Assembly: GCA_020247545.1 (NCBI GenBank)
Contig: JADCIX010000034.1
Location: forward strand, 30,201 to 94,200
DNA: 64,000 nucleotides
Source of the DNA: Rhodocyclaceae bacterium
Lineage (GTDB): Bacteria > Pseudomonadota > Gammaproteobacteria > Burkholderiales > Usitatibacteraceae
Direction: 5' to 3'
Shown here one piece after another: positions 1-7,883 of the stretch. Position 1 is the first letter of the stretch, and the number at the start of each line of letters is the position of its first letter. A program made the position numbers and the translations under genes. The notes under the pieces were generated by a model that saw only the letters and a list, made by a program, of their open reading frames with translations, did not search any database and was not told the DNA's origin.

Positions 1-272
1 AGATCCGGCTTTAGCGATTTGATACGAAAACTAAAGTCCCACACCAACAACACGCGATTATCTTGCTCAATGGTTTCGGTAATCACAAACTTGGGATCGA
101 TTAGTCGCACAAACATATCGTCGAAGATGTGTTTGATCGCCGCGTGCCCTTGCACCTTGTTGAAAGGATCTTGGAATACCGCATTTTCGGTGTAGAACTC
201 TTCCAGCCGCGCCACATCGGCGGCGGTAAGATTGTTCCAGTACGAGACAAATCGCTTCAGTGGCGTGGGCAC
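1..272 (-). CDS. NTF2/SnoaL-like family protein (C-terminus off the left edge)
   Basis: Reading leftward from a GTG at 272 gives about 90 open codons that run off the window. The start follows the SDR stop by 8 bases, so the two genes are probably cotranscribed. The peptide has the NTF2/SnoaL-like pattern: a first helix with LKRFVSYWNNL, then ADVARLEEFY, AVFQDPFN and VQGHAAIKHIFDDMF. The aromatic and Asp pattern after 'EFYTENAVFQDP' is typical of this cone-fold family. Small NTF2-like proteins are regular members of clusters that also carry SDR, chalcone-isomerase-like, CFA-synthase-like, DUF1365 and FAD amine oxidase genes. The substrate is unknown. The family call is fairly firm; any enzymatic role is inference. 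Confidence 0.72.
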   Translation of the reverse strand, partial: MPTPLKRFVSYWNNLTAADVARLEEFYTENAVFQDPFNKVQGHAAIKHIFDDMFVRLIDPKFVITETIEQDNRVLLVWDFSFRIKSLKPD

Positions 273-280
273 GGGAGAAC

Positions 281-1060
281 TTAGAGTTTGGTCGATTTCT
301 TGATTGCCGGGAAATACAACGAGTACGGCAGGTGACGCAAAGTTTTGAGCATGTTGGTGAAGCGTTTCGGGAAGTGTATTTCAAATTCGCCTTTGGCGAA
401 TCCCTTTTCAATTTCCAGCGCGGCTGCCTCAGGCGTAATGATAGAGGGCATTTCAAAGTCGTTCTTGTCCGTCATCGGCGTTTTCACAAAGCCCGGATTA
501 ATCACATAGATATCGAGGCCTTTATCTCTGAGATCCAGGTATAACGTTTCCGCCAGATTAATCAGCGCCGCCTTGGTTGGGCCGTAGACAAGCGACTTTG
601 GCAGGCCACGATACCCTGCAACTGACGATACCAAGGCGATACCGCCGGCTTTGTTTTTCATGAGGGTCGGTATCACCACCGAAAGTCCGTTCATGAACCC
701 ACCCCAGTTGATGTCGATCATTTGCTGGGCGACCTTCAAGTCGAGCTCCCATGCGCGCATCGCGGTGTAGTCGCCTGCCATAAAAATCACCAGATCGTAT
801 CCGCCCCACTTGGTAATCAATTCGGCCTCAGCCGCCTTGATGGTGTCTACCTTGGTGATGTCGAGGGGCAACGCCAATGCGTTTGTCTTGCCAAAACGCG
901 TCACCATTGCAGCGAGTTTGTCGGCACTACGCGCCGACACCGCCACCTTGGCACCGCGCGAGTGCAATCGCTCAGCCAGAGCTGCGCCGATGCCTGTGGA
1001 AGCACCGATAATCCAGACGCGTTTGGATGACCAGTCGGTGATCTTGTTATTCAGACTCAT
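281..1060 (-). CDS. Short-chain dehydrogenase/reductase (SDR)
   Basis: This 259-residue protein is a classical NAD(P)-dependent SDR with a Rossmann fold. The nucleotide-binding GASTGIG motif lies near residues 19-25, the catalytic Ser in 'VSSVAGYRG' and the Tyr/Lys pair in 'YGPTK'. The PG motif follows in 'VINPGFVKTP'. Its length is normal for the family. It has no signal peptide and should be cytoplasmic, though the hydrophobic tail 'YSLYFPAI' may touch membrane. It lies 9 bases downstream of the DUF3833 lipoprotein gene within a minus-strand operon devoted to lipid modification, so an oxidised fatty-acyl chain is a plausible substrate. That assignment comes from context only. Confidence 0.9.
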   Translation of the reverse strand: MSLNNKITDWSSKRVWIIGASTGIGAALAERLHSRGAKVAVSARSADKLAAMVTRFGKTNALALPLDITKVDTIKAAEAELITKWGGYDLVIFMAGDYTAMRAWELDLKVAQQMIDINWGGFMNGLSVVIPTLMKNKAGGIALVSSVAGYRGLPKSLVYGPTKAALINLAETLYLDLRDKGLDIYVINPGFVKTPMTDKNDFEMPSIITPEAAALEIEKGFAKGEFEIHFPKRFTNMLKTLRHLPYSLYFPAIKKSTKL

Positions 1061-1069
1061 AAAGGCTTT

Positions 1070-1630
1070 CTACCGCTTGCGGAAAAAAATGTTGATCTCG
1101 GCGAACTTGATGCCGAACTTGGTCATCACGGTTTGATTGGCGAGTGTTTTGTCATCAATGAGCCACATCCAGTCGTCCATATTGACCTCGTAACTGCCCT
1201 GCTCTGGCGGCAGACGTAATACGTAATTCCATTGCAGCGCATTTCCGCTGGCCACACCGGTGGCTTCGCCCACGACGTCGCCTGCCGTGCCGATGTAACG
1301 GTCGCCGTCTTTGCGAATTTTCCAGATGCGTTTTTCGGTTTTGCCATCTGACCATTTGAAGGACTCATCCAGTGTCCCTTCGTTGCCATTCCATGTGCAG
1401 ACGATTTCGACGTACATGCGTCTGACCACTTTGCCCGATCGGTCTTTGACATAACCCCAGCCATCCACTGTGCCGCTGAAGTACTGGCGAAGGTCCAGCA
1501 CGGGTTTTTCCTGCGCATAGTCGGCAGGTTTTGGTGCCGACGCGCAGCCGGTGATCAGCGCAATAAGCGCTAATCCGAACCACATTTGCCATCTTGATAT
1601 ACATTTCATCATCACATCCTTCGGGTTCAT
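1070..1630 (-). CDS. DUF3833 family lipoprotein
   Basis: This is a predicted outer-membrane or periplasmic lipoprotein with a signal peptide ending in the lipobox LITGC. The mature part has the features of DUF3833: 'LRQYFSGTVDGWGYVKDRSG', a central 'GTLDESFKWSDG' and a C-terminal 'MTKFGIKFAEINIFFRKR'. The first ATG (1630) overlaps the upstream transporter stop as ATGA. However, the Met at residue 7 or 8 gives a more normal signal peptide, so the true start may be 18-21 bases downstream. DUF3833 has no known biochemical function. It recurs beside CFA-synthase-like, DUF1365 and amine-oxidase genes, which suggests a role in handling modified lipids or in envelope stress. Confidence 0.85.
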   Translation of the reverse strand: MNPKDVMMKCISRWQMWFGLALIALITGCASAPKPADYAQEKPVLDLRQYFSGTVDGWGYVKDRSGKVVRRMYVEIVCTWNGNEGTLDESFKWSDGKTEKRIWKIRKDGDRYIGTAGDVVGEATGVASGNALQWNYVLRLPPEQGSYEVNMDDWMWLIDDKTLANQTVMTKFGIKFAEINIFFRKR

Positions 1631-2979
1631 GGGTTCGCCTTCTGCACAAGCGGAATTCCGCCTCTAGTGTTGGCAGCACTTCGGACAAAAGGTGAGTACA
1701 ACAATGCCGCCGCCGCAATGGCCTTCAACATGCACGGCAACAACGCATAGATCGCCGCTAGGTAGGTGAGGGATTGGCCGGAATTGGCGCCTTGCGGCAC
1801 ATATCCCAGCATCGCCAGTGCGGGTAACGCGATGCCGGCGGCCAGCGCCAGATTCATCTTCGTCACCAAGTTCCAAAGACCGAAATAGGCACCTTCGTTT
1901 CTGCCGTGTCCCGCGCGCTCATCATCGTCGATCACGTCCGCCAATATCGATGGGGGTAAAGCCAGATCTGCGCCTAACCCAAGGCCTGACAGCACACAGA
2001 TGATGCCAAACGCCACCACGTCACCGGCACCCAACATAAACGCCCAGACAAACGCGACAATGGAAACCAACATTCCTACCAGCCACGCGCGGCCCTTGCC
2101 GATACGCGCCGACAACCAAACCCACAGAGGCATACCCGCCGCCCCGGCGGCGAAGTAGGCAATTAGGAATACGGCAGCCTGCGCTGGTGCCTTAATCACA
2201 TCCTCGATAAAGAAGAGCACCAATGTAGCGGGGATTGATGCCGCGATACCGTTAAACACAAACACCAATAAAAGACTCTTGAAGCGAAGATTCTTCAGCG
2301 GCAGCAGCATGTTCGAGAACGCACCTTTGCTGACGGTAGCAATACGTATCTGCGGCGCCGGCGATAACCACACCGTCAAGGTCACCATCACCAATATGAA
2401 CGGGATAAAGATCAAAGCAAAGATTACGTACCCTTCGCGCGGTCCGTATTGGCTCGACAAGATCTGTGGCAACGCCGCAGCAAGAAACACGCCGATGAGT
2501 CCGAAGCCCTCGCGAAACGAGACCACACGTGTTCGTTCCACCGGATCGTCGGAGATTTCCGCTCCATACGCCTGATAGCTGATTTGCAGCATGGAGAACG
2601 CGGTGTAGACGACCAAAAGCATCGCCACCAACCACCACATCATCAGATTGGCGGAAAGCGCGGGGGGATTGAATAAACCAAGCATCGATGCGGCGAGCAA
2701 TGGTGCCCCGGCAGCCACCCAGACAAACCGCCCCCACTTTGTGTGTCTGGTGCGATCACTCCAGTAGCCCAGCAGGGGGTCTTGGATGGCATCAAATACT
2801 CTTGCTGCGAGCAACAGCCCACCGATAGCAGTCAGGCTGACGCCAATCACGTCCGCATAAAACTTTGGCACGTTGACGTAAATTGGCAACGCCGCCATCG
2901 CCAGCGGAATCGAGGCGAGCGAGTATGCGATCAACCGCCAGGTGCTTGTCCTAGCTTGGATGATGGGGGAAGATGACAT
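1627..2979 (-). CDS. MFS transporter, GPH (glycoside-pentoside-hexuronide) symporter type
   Basis: This 450-residue polytopic inner-membrane protein has about 12 hydrophobic segments and belongs to the MFS_2/GPH branch of the major facilitator superfamily. The early loop 'DAIQDPLLGYWSDRT' is the family signature (D-P-x-x-G-x-x-S-D). A second conserved loop, 'ADVIDDDERAGHGRNEGAYFG', is also GPH-like. Sugar uptake is the best-known role of GPH proteins. A GPH member inside a cluster of lipid-modification genes is a repeated arrangement and more likely concerns a lipid or lysolipid substrate. The substrate cannot be read from sequence. Its stop overlaps the DUF3833 start by 4 bases. Confidence 0.87.
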   Translation of the reverse strand: MSSSPIIQARTSTWRLIAYSLASIPLAMAALPIYVNVPKFYADVIGVSLTAIGGLLLAARVFDAIQDPLLGYWSDRTRHTKWGRFVWVAAGAPLLAASMLGLFNPPALSANLMMWWLVAMLLVVYTAFSMLQISYQAYGAEISDDPVERTRVVSFREGFGLIGVFLAAALPQILSSQYGPREGYVIFALIFIPFILVMVTLTVWLSPAPQIRIATVSKGAFSNMLLPLKNLRFKSLLLVFVFNGIAASIPATLVLFFIEDVIKAPAQAAVFLIAYFAAGAAGMPLWVWLSARIGKGRAWLVGMLVSIVAFVWAFMLGAGDVVAFGIICVLSGLGLGADLALPPSILADVIDDDERAGHGRNEGAYFGLWNLVTKMNLALAAGIALPALAMLGYVPQGANSGQSLTYLAAIYALLPCMLKAIAAAALLYSPFVRSAANTRGGIPLVQKANP

Positions 2980-2990
2980 ATCAGGCGCGT

Positions 2991-3548
2991 TTATTTTCCG
3001 CCCAACAGGCGCTCACGCAGACGGGGTTCGCTGGTTTTTTCCGACAGCCAGATGCCAAAAAATGCCTTGGCAAACTCGGGGTCAGGCACCGCCGCGATAA
3101 ACTTCTCGCGCGAGTAGAAACGCGCCTCCTTGCCCGGCACTGATACACCGACCAACGTGTCACCTTGTTTCACATCGGGAAACACTTTGGTCATTATTTC
3201 GGTCCATCGCTTGAGTTTTGCCTCATCGGTGTAACCAATCTTGCGCATCTCTTCCGCGCTACGTTTGGCGATCTCAGCGCCCTTTAAGCCCAAGTCGTAG
3301 ACAAGCTCCAACGCAAAAAATTCATCGTCACGATGTGGCCGGTCAGGCGTCCATAGGCGAATGTCATAAACCTTCAAACCAAAAAATCGCATCACAGCCT
3401 CGCCACGACGCGTGAGGGTTTTGTCGCCCAGTACGTCAGCACTGATCGGCGCGGGAAGACCGGTGGATTGTGCCTCAACCATTATTGTCGACAGCCCGAG
3501 GAATGCGACCACCCCGGCGGCGACTTTGCGAAAACTCAGTGAATTCAT
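2991..3548 (-). CDS. Chalcone isomerase-like periplasmic protein
   Basis: This 185-residue protein has an N-terminal signal peptide ending near 'TIMVEAQS'. The following domain matches the bacterial chalcone-isomerase-like family: 'LTRRGEAVMRFFGLKVYDIRLW', 'ALELVYDLGLKGAEIAKRSAEEM', 'GDTLVGVSVPGKEARFY' and 'FAKAFFGIWLSEKTS'. The fold relates to fatty-acid-binding chalcone isomerase proteins, so binding of a fatty acid in the periplasm is a reasonable but unproved role. The gene sits 11 bases upstream of the transporter gene and 14 bases downstream of the CFA-type methyltransferase gene in the same operon. It is full length and intact. Confidence 0.85.
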   Translation of the reverse strand: MNSLSFRKVAAGVVAFLGLSTIMVEAQSTGLPAPISADVLGDKTLTRRGEAVMRFFGLKVYDIRLWTPDRPHRDDEFFALELVYDLGLKGAEIAKRSAEEMRKIGYTDEAKLKRWTEIMTKVFPDVKQGDTLVGVSVPGKEARFYSREKFIAAVPDPEFAKAFFGIWLSEKTSEPRLRERLLGGK

Positions 3549-3562
3549 ATAACCCCCAATCG

Positions 3563-4792
3563 TTAATGTTTGACTCGCGTAAGCATGACCTGCATCACGT
3601 CAGTTCGACCGGATTCAAACCCCGCCTCGCAGTAACAAAGGTAGAAGCGCCATATCTGCAGAAACTTCTCATCAAACCCAAGCGGCTTGATTTTTTCCGC
3701 TTGAGCATTGACGCCTTGCAGCCAGCGACGCAGCGTCTCAGCGTAATCTTTGCCAAACAGATACGGTTCGCCAGCTTCAAGCCCGGCGTGGTTTGCGTCG
3801 GAAACAAAACGATTTACGGGTGCCAGCATGCCGCCCGGGAAAATGTACTCACGAATAAAGTCACTAGTGGCCCGGTAGCGTGCAAATGCGGCTTCATCGA
3901 TGGTGATCGTCTGCACCACCGCTCTGCCGCCCGGTTTCAGACGGTCATGTACGGCCTTGAAATAAGTTGGCCAGAAGCGCTCACCAACGGCCTCAAACAT
4001 CTCGATGGATACAACGTGATCGTAATGCGCGGTCACGTCGCGATAATCGATGAGCTCGAAGCTTGCCTTGTCGGCGATACCCGCCGCCGCAATACGGGTT
4101 TTTGCAAACGCGAGTTGTTCGCGTGAGAGAGTGATACCGTGGACCTTGACCCTGCGGGTTTTAGCCGCGTGTTCAGCAAACCCGCCCCACCCGCAGCCAA
4201 CTTCTAGGATCGTCTCGCCCGGCTTAGGATCAAGCAGTTGCAAAATTCGTTCGTACTTTGCTGTCTGAGCGATCTCCAATGGGAGTGTGTAGTCGCCAGA
4301 GAATATCGCAGCCGAGTAGGTCATGGTAGGATCAAGCCACAGCTTGTAGAAGTCGTTCGACAGATCGTAATGCGCAGATATGTTTCTCTTCGATCCGCTG
4401 CGTGTGTTACTGCGGAGCAGGTGTTTGAGCCGGAAGAACAATGCGACCAAAGGCTTGCCGTAAAAAACTTTCTCCAATGCCCGCTGGTTGAGCGCGCAGA
4501 GCGTCAAGAACGCGGTGAGATTGGAAGTAAACAGTCGGTGATCCCTGTAACACTCAGAGAGACCGATCTCGGCAGACTTCAGCACCTCCTTGGCGACATC
4601 CCAGTCAGCAAATCGAAGATCAGCATGCGGACCATCACGAACCCCTTTGAAGGTTGTGGTGTTTCCCTCCGGCGAGGTGAAGGTGAGCACACCCGTATCG
4701 ATGTTGGTTAACACCCGATAAAGCAGCTTGGCTGATGCTGGCAAGTGCCCGGGAAGTGTTTCGTTAGCGGCAGGGTATTCTTGGGTTGACAT
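3563..4792 (-). CDS. Cyclopropane-fatty-acyl-phospholipid synthase-family SAM methyltransferase
   Basis: This 409-residue enzyme has the CFA synthase architecture: a variable N-terminal domain, then a class I SAM-dependent methyltransferase core. The SAM motif is 'ILEVGCGWGGFAEHAA'. The upstream 'ISAHYDLSNDFYKLWLD', with 'MTYSAAIF', is diagnostic of the family, as is 'VSIEMFEAVGERFW'. It should methylate or cyclopropanate double bonds of phospholipid acyl chains at the inner membrane. Beside an FAD amine-oxidase-like gene and DUF1365, it is a candidate for the UfaM-type methylase that makes methylated furan fatty-acid precursors in Rhodobacter. A plain CFA synthase is the alternative. Confidence 0.9.
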   Translation of the reverse strand: MSTQEYPAANETLPGHLPASAKLLYRVLTNIDTGVLTFTSPEGNTTTFKGVRDGPHADLRFADWDVAKEVLKSAEIGLSECYRDHRLFTSNLTAFLTLCALNQRALEKVFYGKPLVALFFRLKHLLRSNTRSGSKRNISAHYDLSNDFYKLWLDPTMTYSAAIFSGDYTLPLEIAQTAKYERILQLLDPKPGETILEVGCGWGGFAEHAAKTRRVKVHGITLSREQLAFAKTRIAAAGIADKASFELIDYRDVTAHYDHVVSIEMFEAVGERFWPTYFKAVHDRLKPGGRAVVQTITIDEAAFARYRATSDFIREYIFPGGMLAPVNRFVSDANHAGLEAGEPYLFGKDYAETLRRWLQGVNAQAEKIKPLGFDEKFLQIWRFYLCYCEAGFESGRTDVMQVMLTRVKH

Positions 4793-4846
4793 ACACGTTT
4801 GACTGCGATTCGAATATTGGGAAAATCGGGCCGGCTGTTATTTTGG

Positions 4847-5629
4847 TTACGGATAGCTACGACTGGTCGACAAACTTGGCGGCTCGGGTTTTGCAAAAAA
4901 CGGCACACTCTTTCTCCACAGCTTCCACGCCTGCCAGTGTATGCGGGCGACTACACCAAGGGTCATGAGCGGAAACGTCAGGAAAGTGGAGATCGCACTG
5001 GCGCTCGTGAGCGACTGTGGCGTGCCGTGAATGGTGGTGACAATCAATTTGTCTTCATCCCCATTGCCATCGTAGTGATCAATCTGTGCGAACGCGCGTC
5101 CGGCGTCTTGCTCAAACCGAAAGCGATAGTAGCCGCGAATTTCACAAAACGGCGACACGTGGAATACCTTGCGCGCAACGAGCCAATCGGATGTCAGGAT
5201 CGGCTCACCATTTCCATGTGCAATAAGATAGTTGTGGCGCTCGCCAAAGGTATTACTCACCTCGCAAATTGCCGCGCGCATGACACCCATCTTATCGTAG
5301 CAGAAGTAAATCGAAATCGGATTAAAAGCATACCCAAGCAGACGTGGAAAGGTCTGCAACACAATTTCACCGTCGGCAGCCGTTAATCCGTTCGTTTCCA
5401 GTAGCTCCCGCGCCCATTGCTCAACACTCGTCCCATCGCGTGCGCCATAGTCGTTGGTGTGGAGCGAAAGAAGGTTAAAGCGATCCACAGAGAACCAGCG
5501 GTTGCCTGCAGCCTTCCACTGCGATAGCGGCAGTCGTAAAAAAAAAACACCGTAGGAAAACTGGTGCGTCACTGGGCGTAAGCGCCGATGCATCACTTTG
5601 CCCAAGCAAATTTCGGCTAGAAAGCGCAT
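4847..5629 (-). CDS. DUF1365 family protein
   Basis: This 260-residue protein of the DUF1365 family shows 'GKVMHRRLRPVTHQFSYGVFF' near the N-terminus, then 'LLGYAFNPISIYFCYD', 'EVSNTFGERHNYL' and 'KVFHVSPF'. These blocks define the family. The function is unestablished, but the gene is an almost constant neighbour of FAD amine-oxidase and CFA-synthase-like genes. In alphaproteobacteria, members of this trio belong to the singlet-oxygen response. The gene lies 5 bases after the amine oxidase and 54 bases before the methyltransferase. Family membership is sure; the proposed part in unusual fatty-acid synthesis is inference from context. Confidence 0.9.
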   Translation of the reverse strand: MRFLAEICLGKVMHRRLRPVTHQFSYGVFFLRLPLSQWKAAGNRWFSVDRFNLLSLHTNDYGARDGTSVEQWARELLETNGLTAADGEIVLQTFPRLLGYAFNPISIYFCYDKMGVMRAAICEVSNTFGERHNYLIAHGNGEPILTSDWLVARKVFHVSPFCEIRGYYRFRFEQDAGRAFAQIDHYDGNGDEDKLIVTTIHGTPQSLTSASAISTFLTFPLMTLGVVARIHWQAWKLWRKSVPFFAKPEPPSLSTSRSYP

Positions 5630-5634
5630 CTTGT

Positions 5635-7008
5635 CTATAAACCCGCGAGTGGGAGTGAATCATCGACGCCGGGATAGGCCGACAATAGGTCGTTTGCAGC
5701 AGGAGTATTCGTCTCCCATGGGGTTTTAGCGCCCAGTGCGCGAGCAACCGCAATACCCGACATCAAACCATCCTCATGAAAACCGTAACGCGTCCATGCG
5801 CCTGCGAACCAGGTGTTATTGGTGCCTTGAAGTTTGCGCAAGTCACGTTTTGCACCGACACTTTCCGGTAGGAATAGCGGATGGTCGTAACTGATGGTCT
5901 TGATCACTTTGGCTGGGTCTATCGTTTGCAAAGGATTCATGGTGACCATAATGGGCGAGGTGAACGGCAATGGTTGCAGCTTGTTAAGCAAGTACGTCAA
6001 GGACACCGGCGAATCATTTTGGCTCGATTGATGTTTGAAGGCCGCGTGATAATTCCATGATGCCCACGCGCGTTTTCGGTCGGGTAACAGTGCCCGGTCT
6101 GTATGCAGCACGGCGGTGTTGGGGAGGTAACGAATCGCACGCAACACGCGACGCTCATCCGAGCTGGGATCGGCCAGCAATGCCAGCGACTCATCGGAGT
6201 GACCTGCCATCACGACGTGGTCAAACATTTCTTCACCTGATGCCGTGATGATACCGACACCATTGGATTTTCGCCGGATGGCGCTAATCTTGGCGTTTAG
6301 TCGGATATCGTTGAGTTGCGCGCGTAGTCTCTCCACGTAGTGACGCGCACCGCCTTTGATGGTCCGCCACTTCGGCCTGTTGTTAACCGAGATTAGTCCG
6401 TGATTTGCGCAGAAGGTGATGAACGTGGCAAGCGGAAAATTTGCAATTTGTTTAGTCGGTGTCGACCAGATACAGGCTGCCATCGGAACCAAGTACCAGT
6501 CACGGAATGCCCTACCGAACCGATGTGTATCGAGATACTCTCCGAGCGTTCCAGACAATTTGGACTTGTGTGCCGACATCTCCGTCGCGGCCTTATTGAA
6601 TCGAAGCAGATCCCACAACATGCCGAGAAACGCGGGCTTGAACAGATTGCTCGGCTGCGCAAACACTGTAAAAATGTCATCTGAACCGCACCACTCGATA
6701 CGACTTCGCCCACTCGAGTCGGTCAGCTTGATTCCGAATGACATGTCTGATTGCGCCGTATGGACCCCGAGGTGCTGCAGCATCTGAATAAAGTTCGGAT
6801 AGGTCCAATCGTTGAACACCAGAAAGCCGGTATCGACCGGGAAACTTTTGCCGTCGACGTGGACATCAATGGTATTGGTATGACCACCAAGGTAGTCGTT
6901 TTTTTCAAAAAGCGTCACCTGCGGTGCGGATGCCAGTGACGAGTACTTGGACAAAAGCCATGCACAAGACAACCCCGAAATTCCTGCGCCAACCACAGCG
7001 ATCTTCAT
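5635..7008 (-). CDS. FAD-dependent amine oxidase-family protein (UfaD-like candidate)
   Basis: This 457-residue flavoprotein begins with the dinucleotide-binding motif 'VVGAGISGLSCAWLL' and an acidic 'LFEKNDYLGGHTNT', which is the NAD(P)-binding Rossmann-like/amine-oxidase FAD fold. The C-terminal 'FAGAWTRYGFHEDGLMSGIAVA' closes the FAD site. In Rhodobacter sphaeroides a homologue of this class in an RpoE-controlled operon (UfaD) acts as an acyl-chain desaturase in furan fatty acid synthesis. This gene is first in its operon, 5 bases ahead of DUF1365. It starts 147 bases from the divergent TetR gene, with operator-like repeats between, so local control by that TetR is likely. Confidence 0.88.
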   Translation of the reverse strand: MKIAVVGAGISGLSCAWLLSKYSSLASAPQVTLFEKNDYLGGHTNTIDVHVDGKSFPVDTGFLVFNDWTYPNFIQMLQHLGVHTAQSDMSFGIKLTDSSGRSRIEWCGSDDIFTVFAQPSNLFKPAFLGMLWDLLRFNKAATEMSAHKSKLSGTLGEYLDTHRFGRAFRDWYLVPMAACIWSTPTKQIANFPLATFITFCANHGLISVNNRPKWRTIKGGARHYVERLRAQLNDIRLNAKISAIRRKSNGVGIITASGEEMFDHVVMAGHSDESLALLADPSSDERRVLRAIRYLPNTAVLHTDRALLPDRKRAWASWNYHAAFKHQSSQNDSPVSLTYLLNKLQPLPFTSPIMVTMNPLQTIDPAKVIKTISYDHPLFLPESVGAKRDLRKLQGTNNTWFAGAWTRYGFHEDGLMSGIAVARALGAKTPWETNTPAANDLLSAYPGVDDSLPLAGL

Positions 7009-7092
7009 TGACTGTTCCTACCATGCGGGTGAAATCAAAACTTGACGATTTGGCAGTTTGCGCAACACGTGGCACAATCTGGCTTACCACTA

Positions 7093-7137
7093 TAGTCATT
7101 TTGTGACCAGTTAGTCATTGCTTGAACTTAAAAGTTC
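7093..7137. promoter_or_regulatory. Candidate TetR operator region between divergent genes
   Basis: The 147-base gap between the amine oxidase and TetR genes holds stacked repeats. The octamer TAGTCATT occurs at 7093-7100 and 7112-7119. The stretch 7104-7117 (TGACCAGTTAGTCA) is an imperfect dyad with TGAC/GTCA arms. The arms GAACTT and AAGTTC at 7124-7129 and 7132-7137 form a perfect inverted repeat with a 2-base spacer. Such dyads between a TetR gene and its divergent target are the usual operator layout. Which dyad is bound is not known. Confidence 0.5.
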
Positions 7138-7155
7138 TTTTCCGGTCGATTAAAA

Positions 7156-7788
7156 ATGTTGGTGCTGAAAACTCCCTTTAAAAAACAACAGTTTGAAGCG
7201 CGCGAGGAAGCCATCCTCGATGCCGTAAATCGACTGCTGTCCGAAAAGGGCTTCGACCTTATGACCATGGACGATGTCGCCGATGCGGTTGGCGTGGCAA
7301 AGGGCAGTTTATACAAACATTTCTCATCCAAAGAGCGCTTGGCCGCAGCGGCCATGTCGCGACTGCTCTCTCAGACGCTCGATGTACTCGATGGGTTTCC
7401 CGAACAGTGGACGGCACGGCGGCGGCTGGAGGAGATCTTGCGCTGGACACTTCAGCACCGATTGCGCGGCGGGGTTCCGCATCTACCCTCGACACGCGGC
7501 GCATTTCAGCGCGCGCTGATGATGAACATCGAGTATCTGGCGTTGGCGTTAAAGGTGAACAAACGTTTTTACGCATTAGCCGCAGAAGCGAGAAGGAACG
7601 GCGAGATTAGCGCGCTTTTTGGCGATGATGTTGTGGTCTACACGTTGTACGCGAGATCTTGTGATCCAACCCTAGAGTTTCTGCAAAAGGCGGGGGCACT
7701 GAAGGACGATCAAATTGTGGAAGCCATGGTGCAGACCACGTTCGGTGGCTTGCGTGCGAGACCTGACCAGCCAAGTTCATCAAATTGA
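7156..7788 (+). CDS. TetR/AcrR family transcriptional regulator
   Basis: This 210-residue protein has a classical N-terminal TetR HTH at about residues 16-62. The helix pair 'AILDAVNRLLSEKGFDLMTMDDVADAVGVAKGSLYKHF' is split by the turn, and 'SLYKHFSSKERLA' marks the recognition helix. The C-terminal domain is not close to a known ligand class. The gene is divergent from the lipid-modification operon and codirectional with the di-iron gene 95 bases downstream. A fatty-acyl or lipid-peroxide-derived ligand would suit the context, but nothing in the sequence proves it. The start ATG is preceded by an A-rich stretch without a strong Shine-Dalgarno sequence. Confidence 0.92.
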   Translation: MLVLKTPFKKQQFEAREEAILDAVNRLLSEKGFDLMTMDDVADAVGVAKGSLYKHFSSKERLAAAAMSRLLSQTLDVLDGFPEQWTARRRLEEILRWTLQHRLRGGVPHLPSTRGAFQRALMMNIEYLALALKVNKRFYALAAEARRNGEISALFGDDVVVYTLYARSCDPTLEFLQKAGALKDDQIVEAMVQTTFGGLRARPDQPSSSN

Positions 7789-7883
7789 CCTGGCCACATG
7801 CTCAAATTAACCAATAGACTCCTGTCATCAACATCCGCTATCCCGGCACTAACGCAATAGCGACTACCCAAAGACCAATCACT

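Noticed and set aside
281..544. Plus-strand frames opposite the SDR and NTF2-like genes
   Set aside because: They are antisense shadows of well-supported minus-strand genes.
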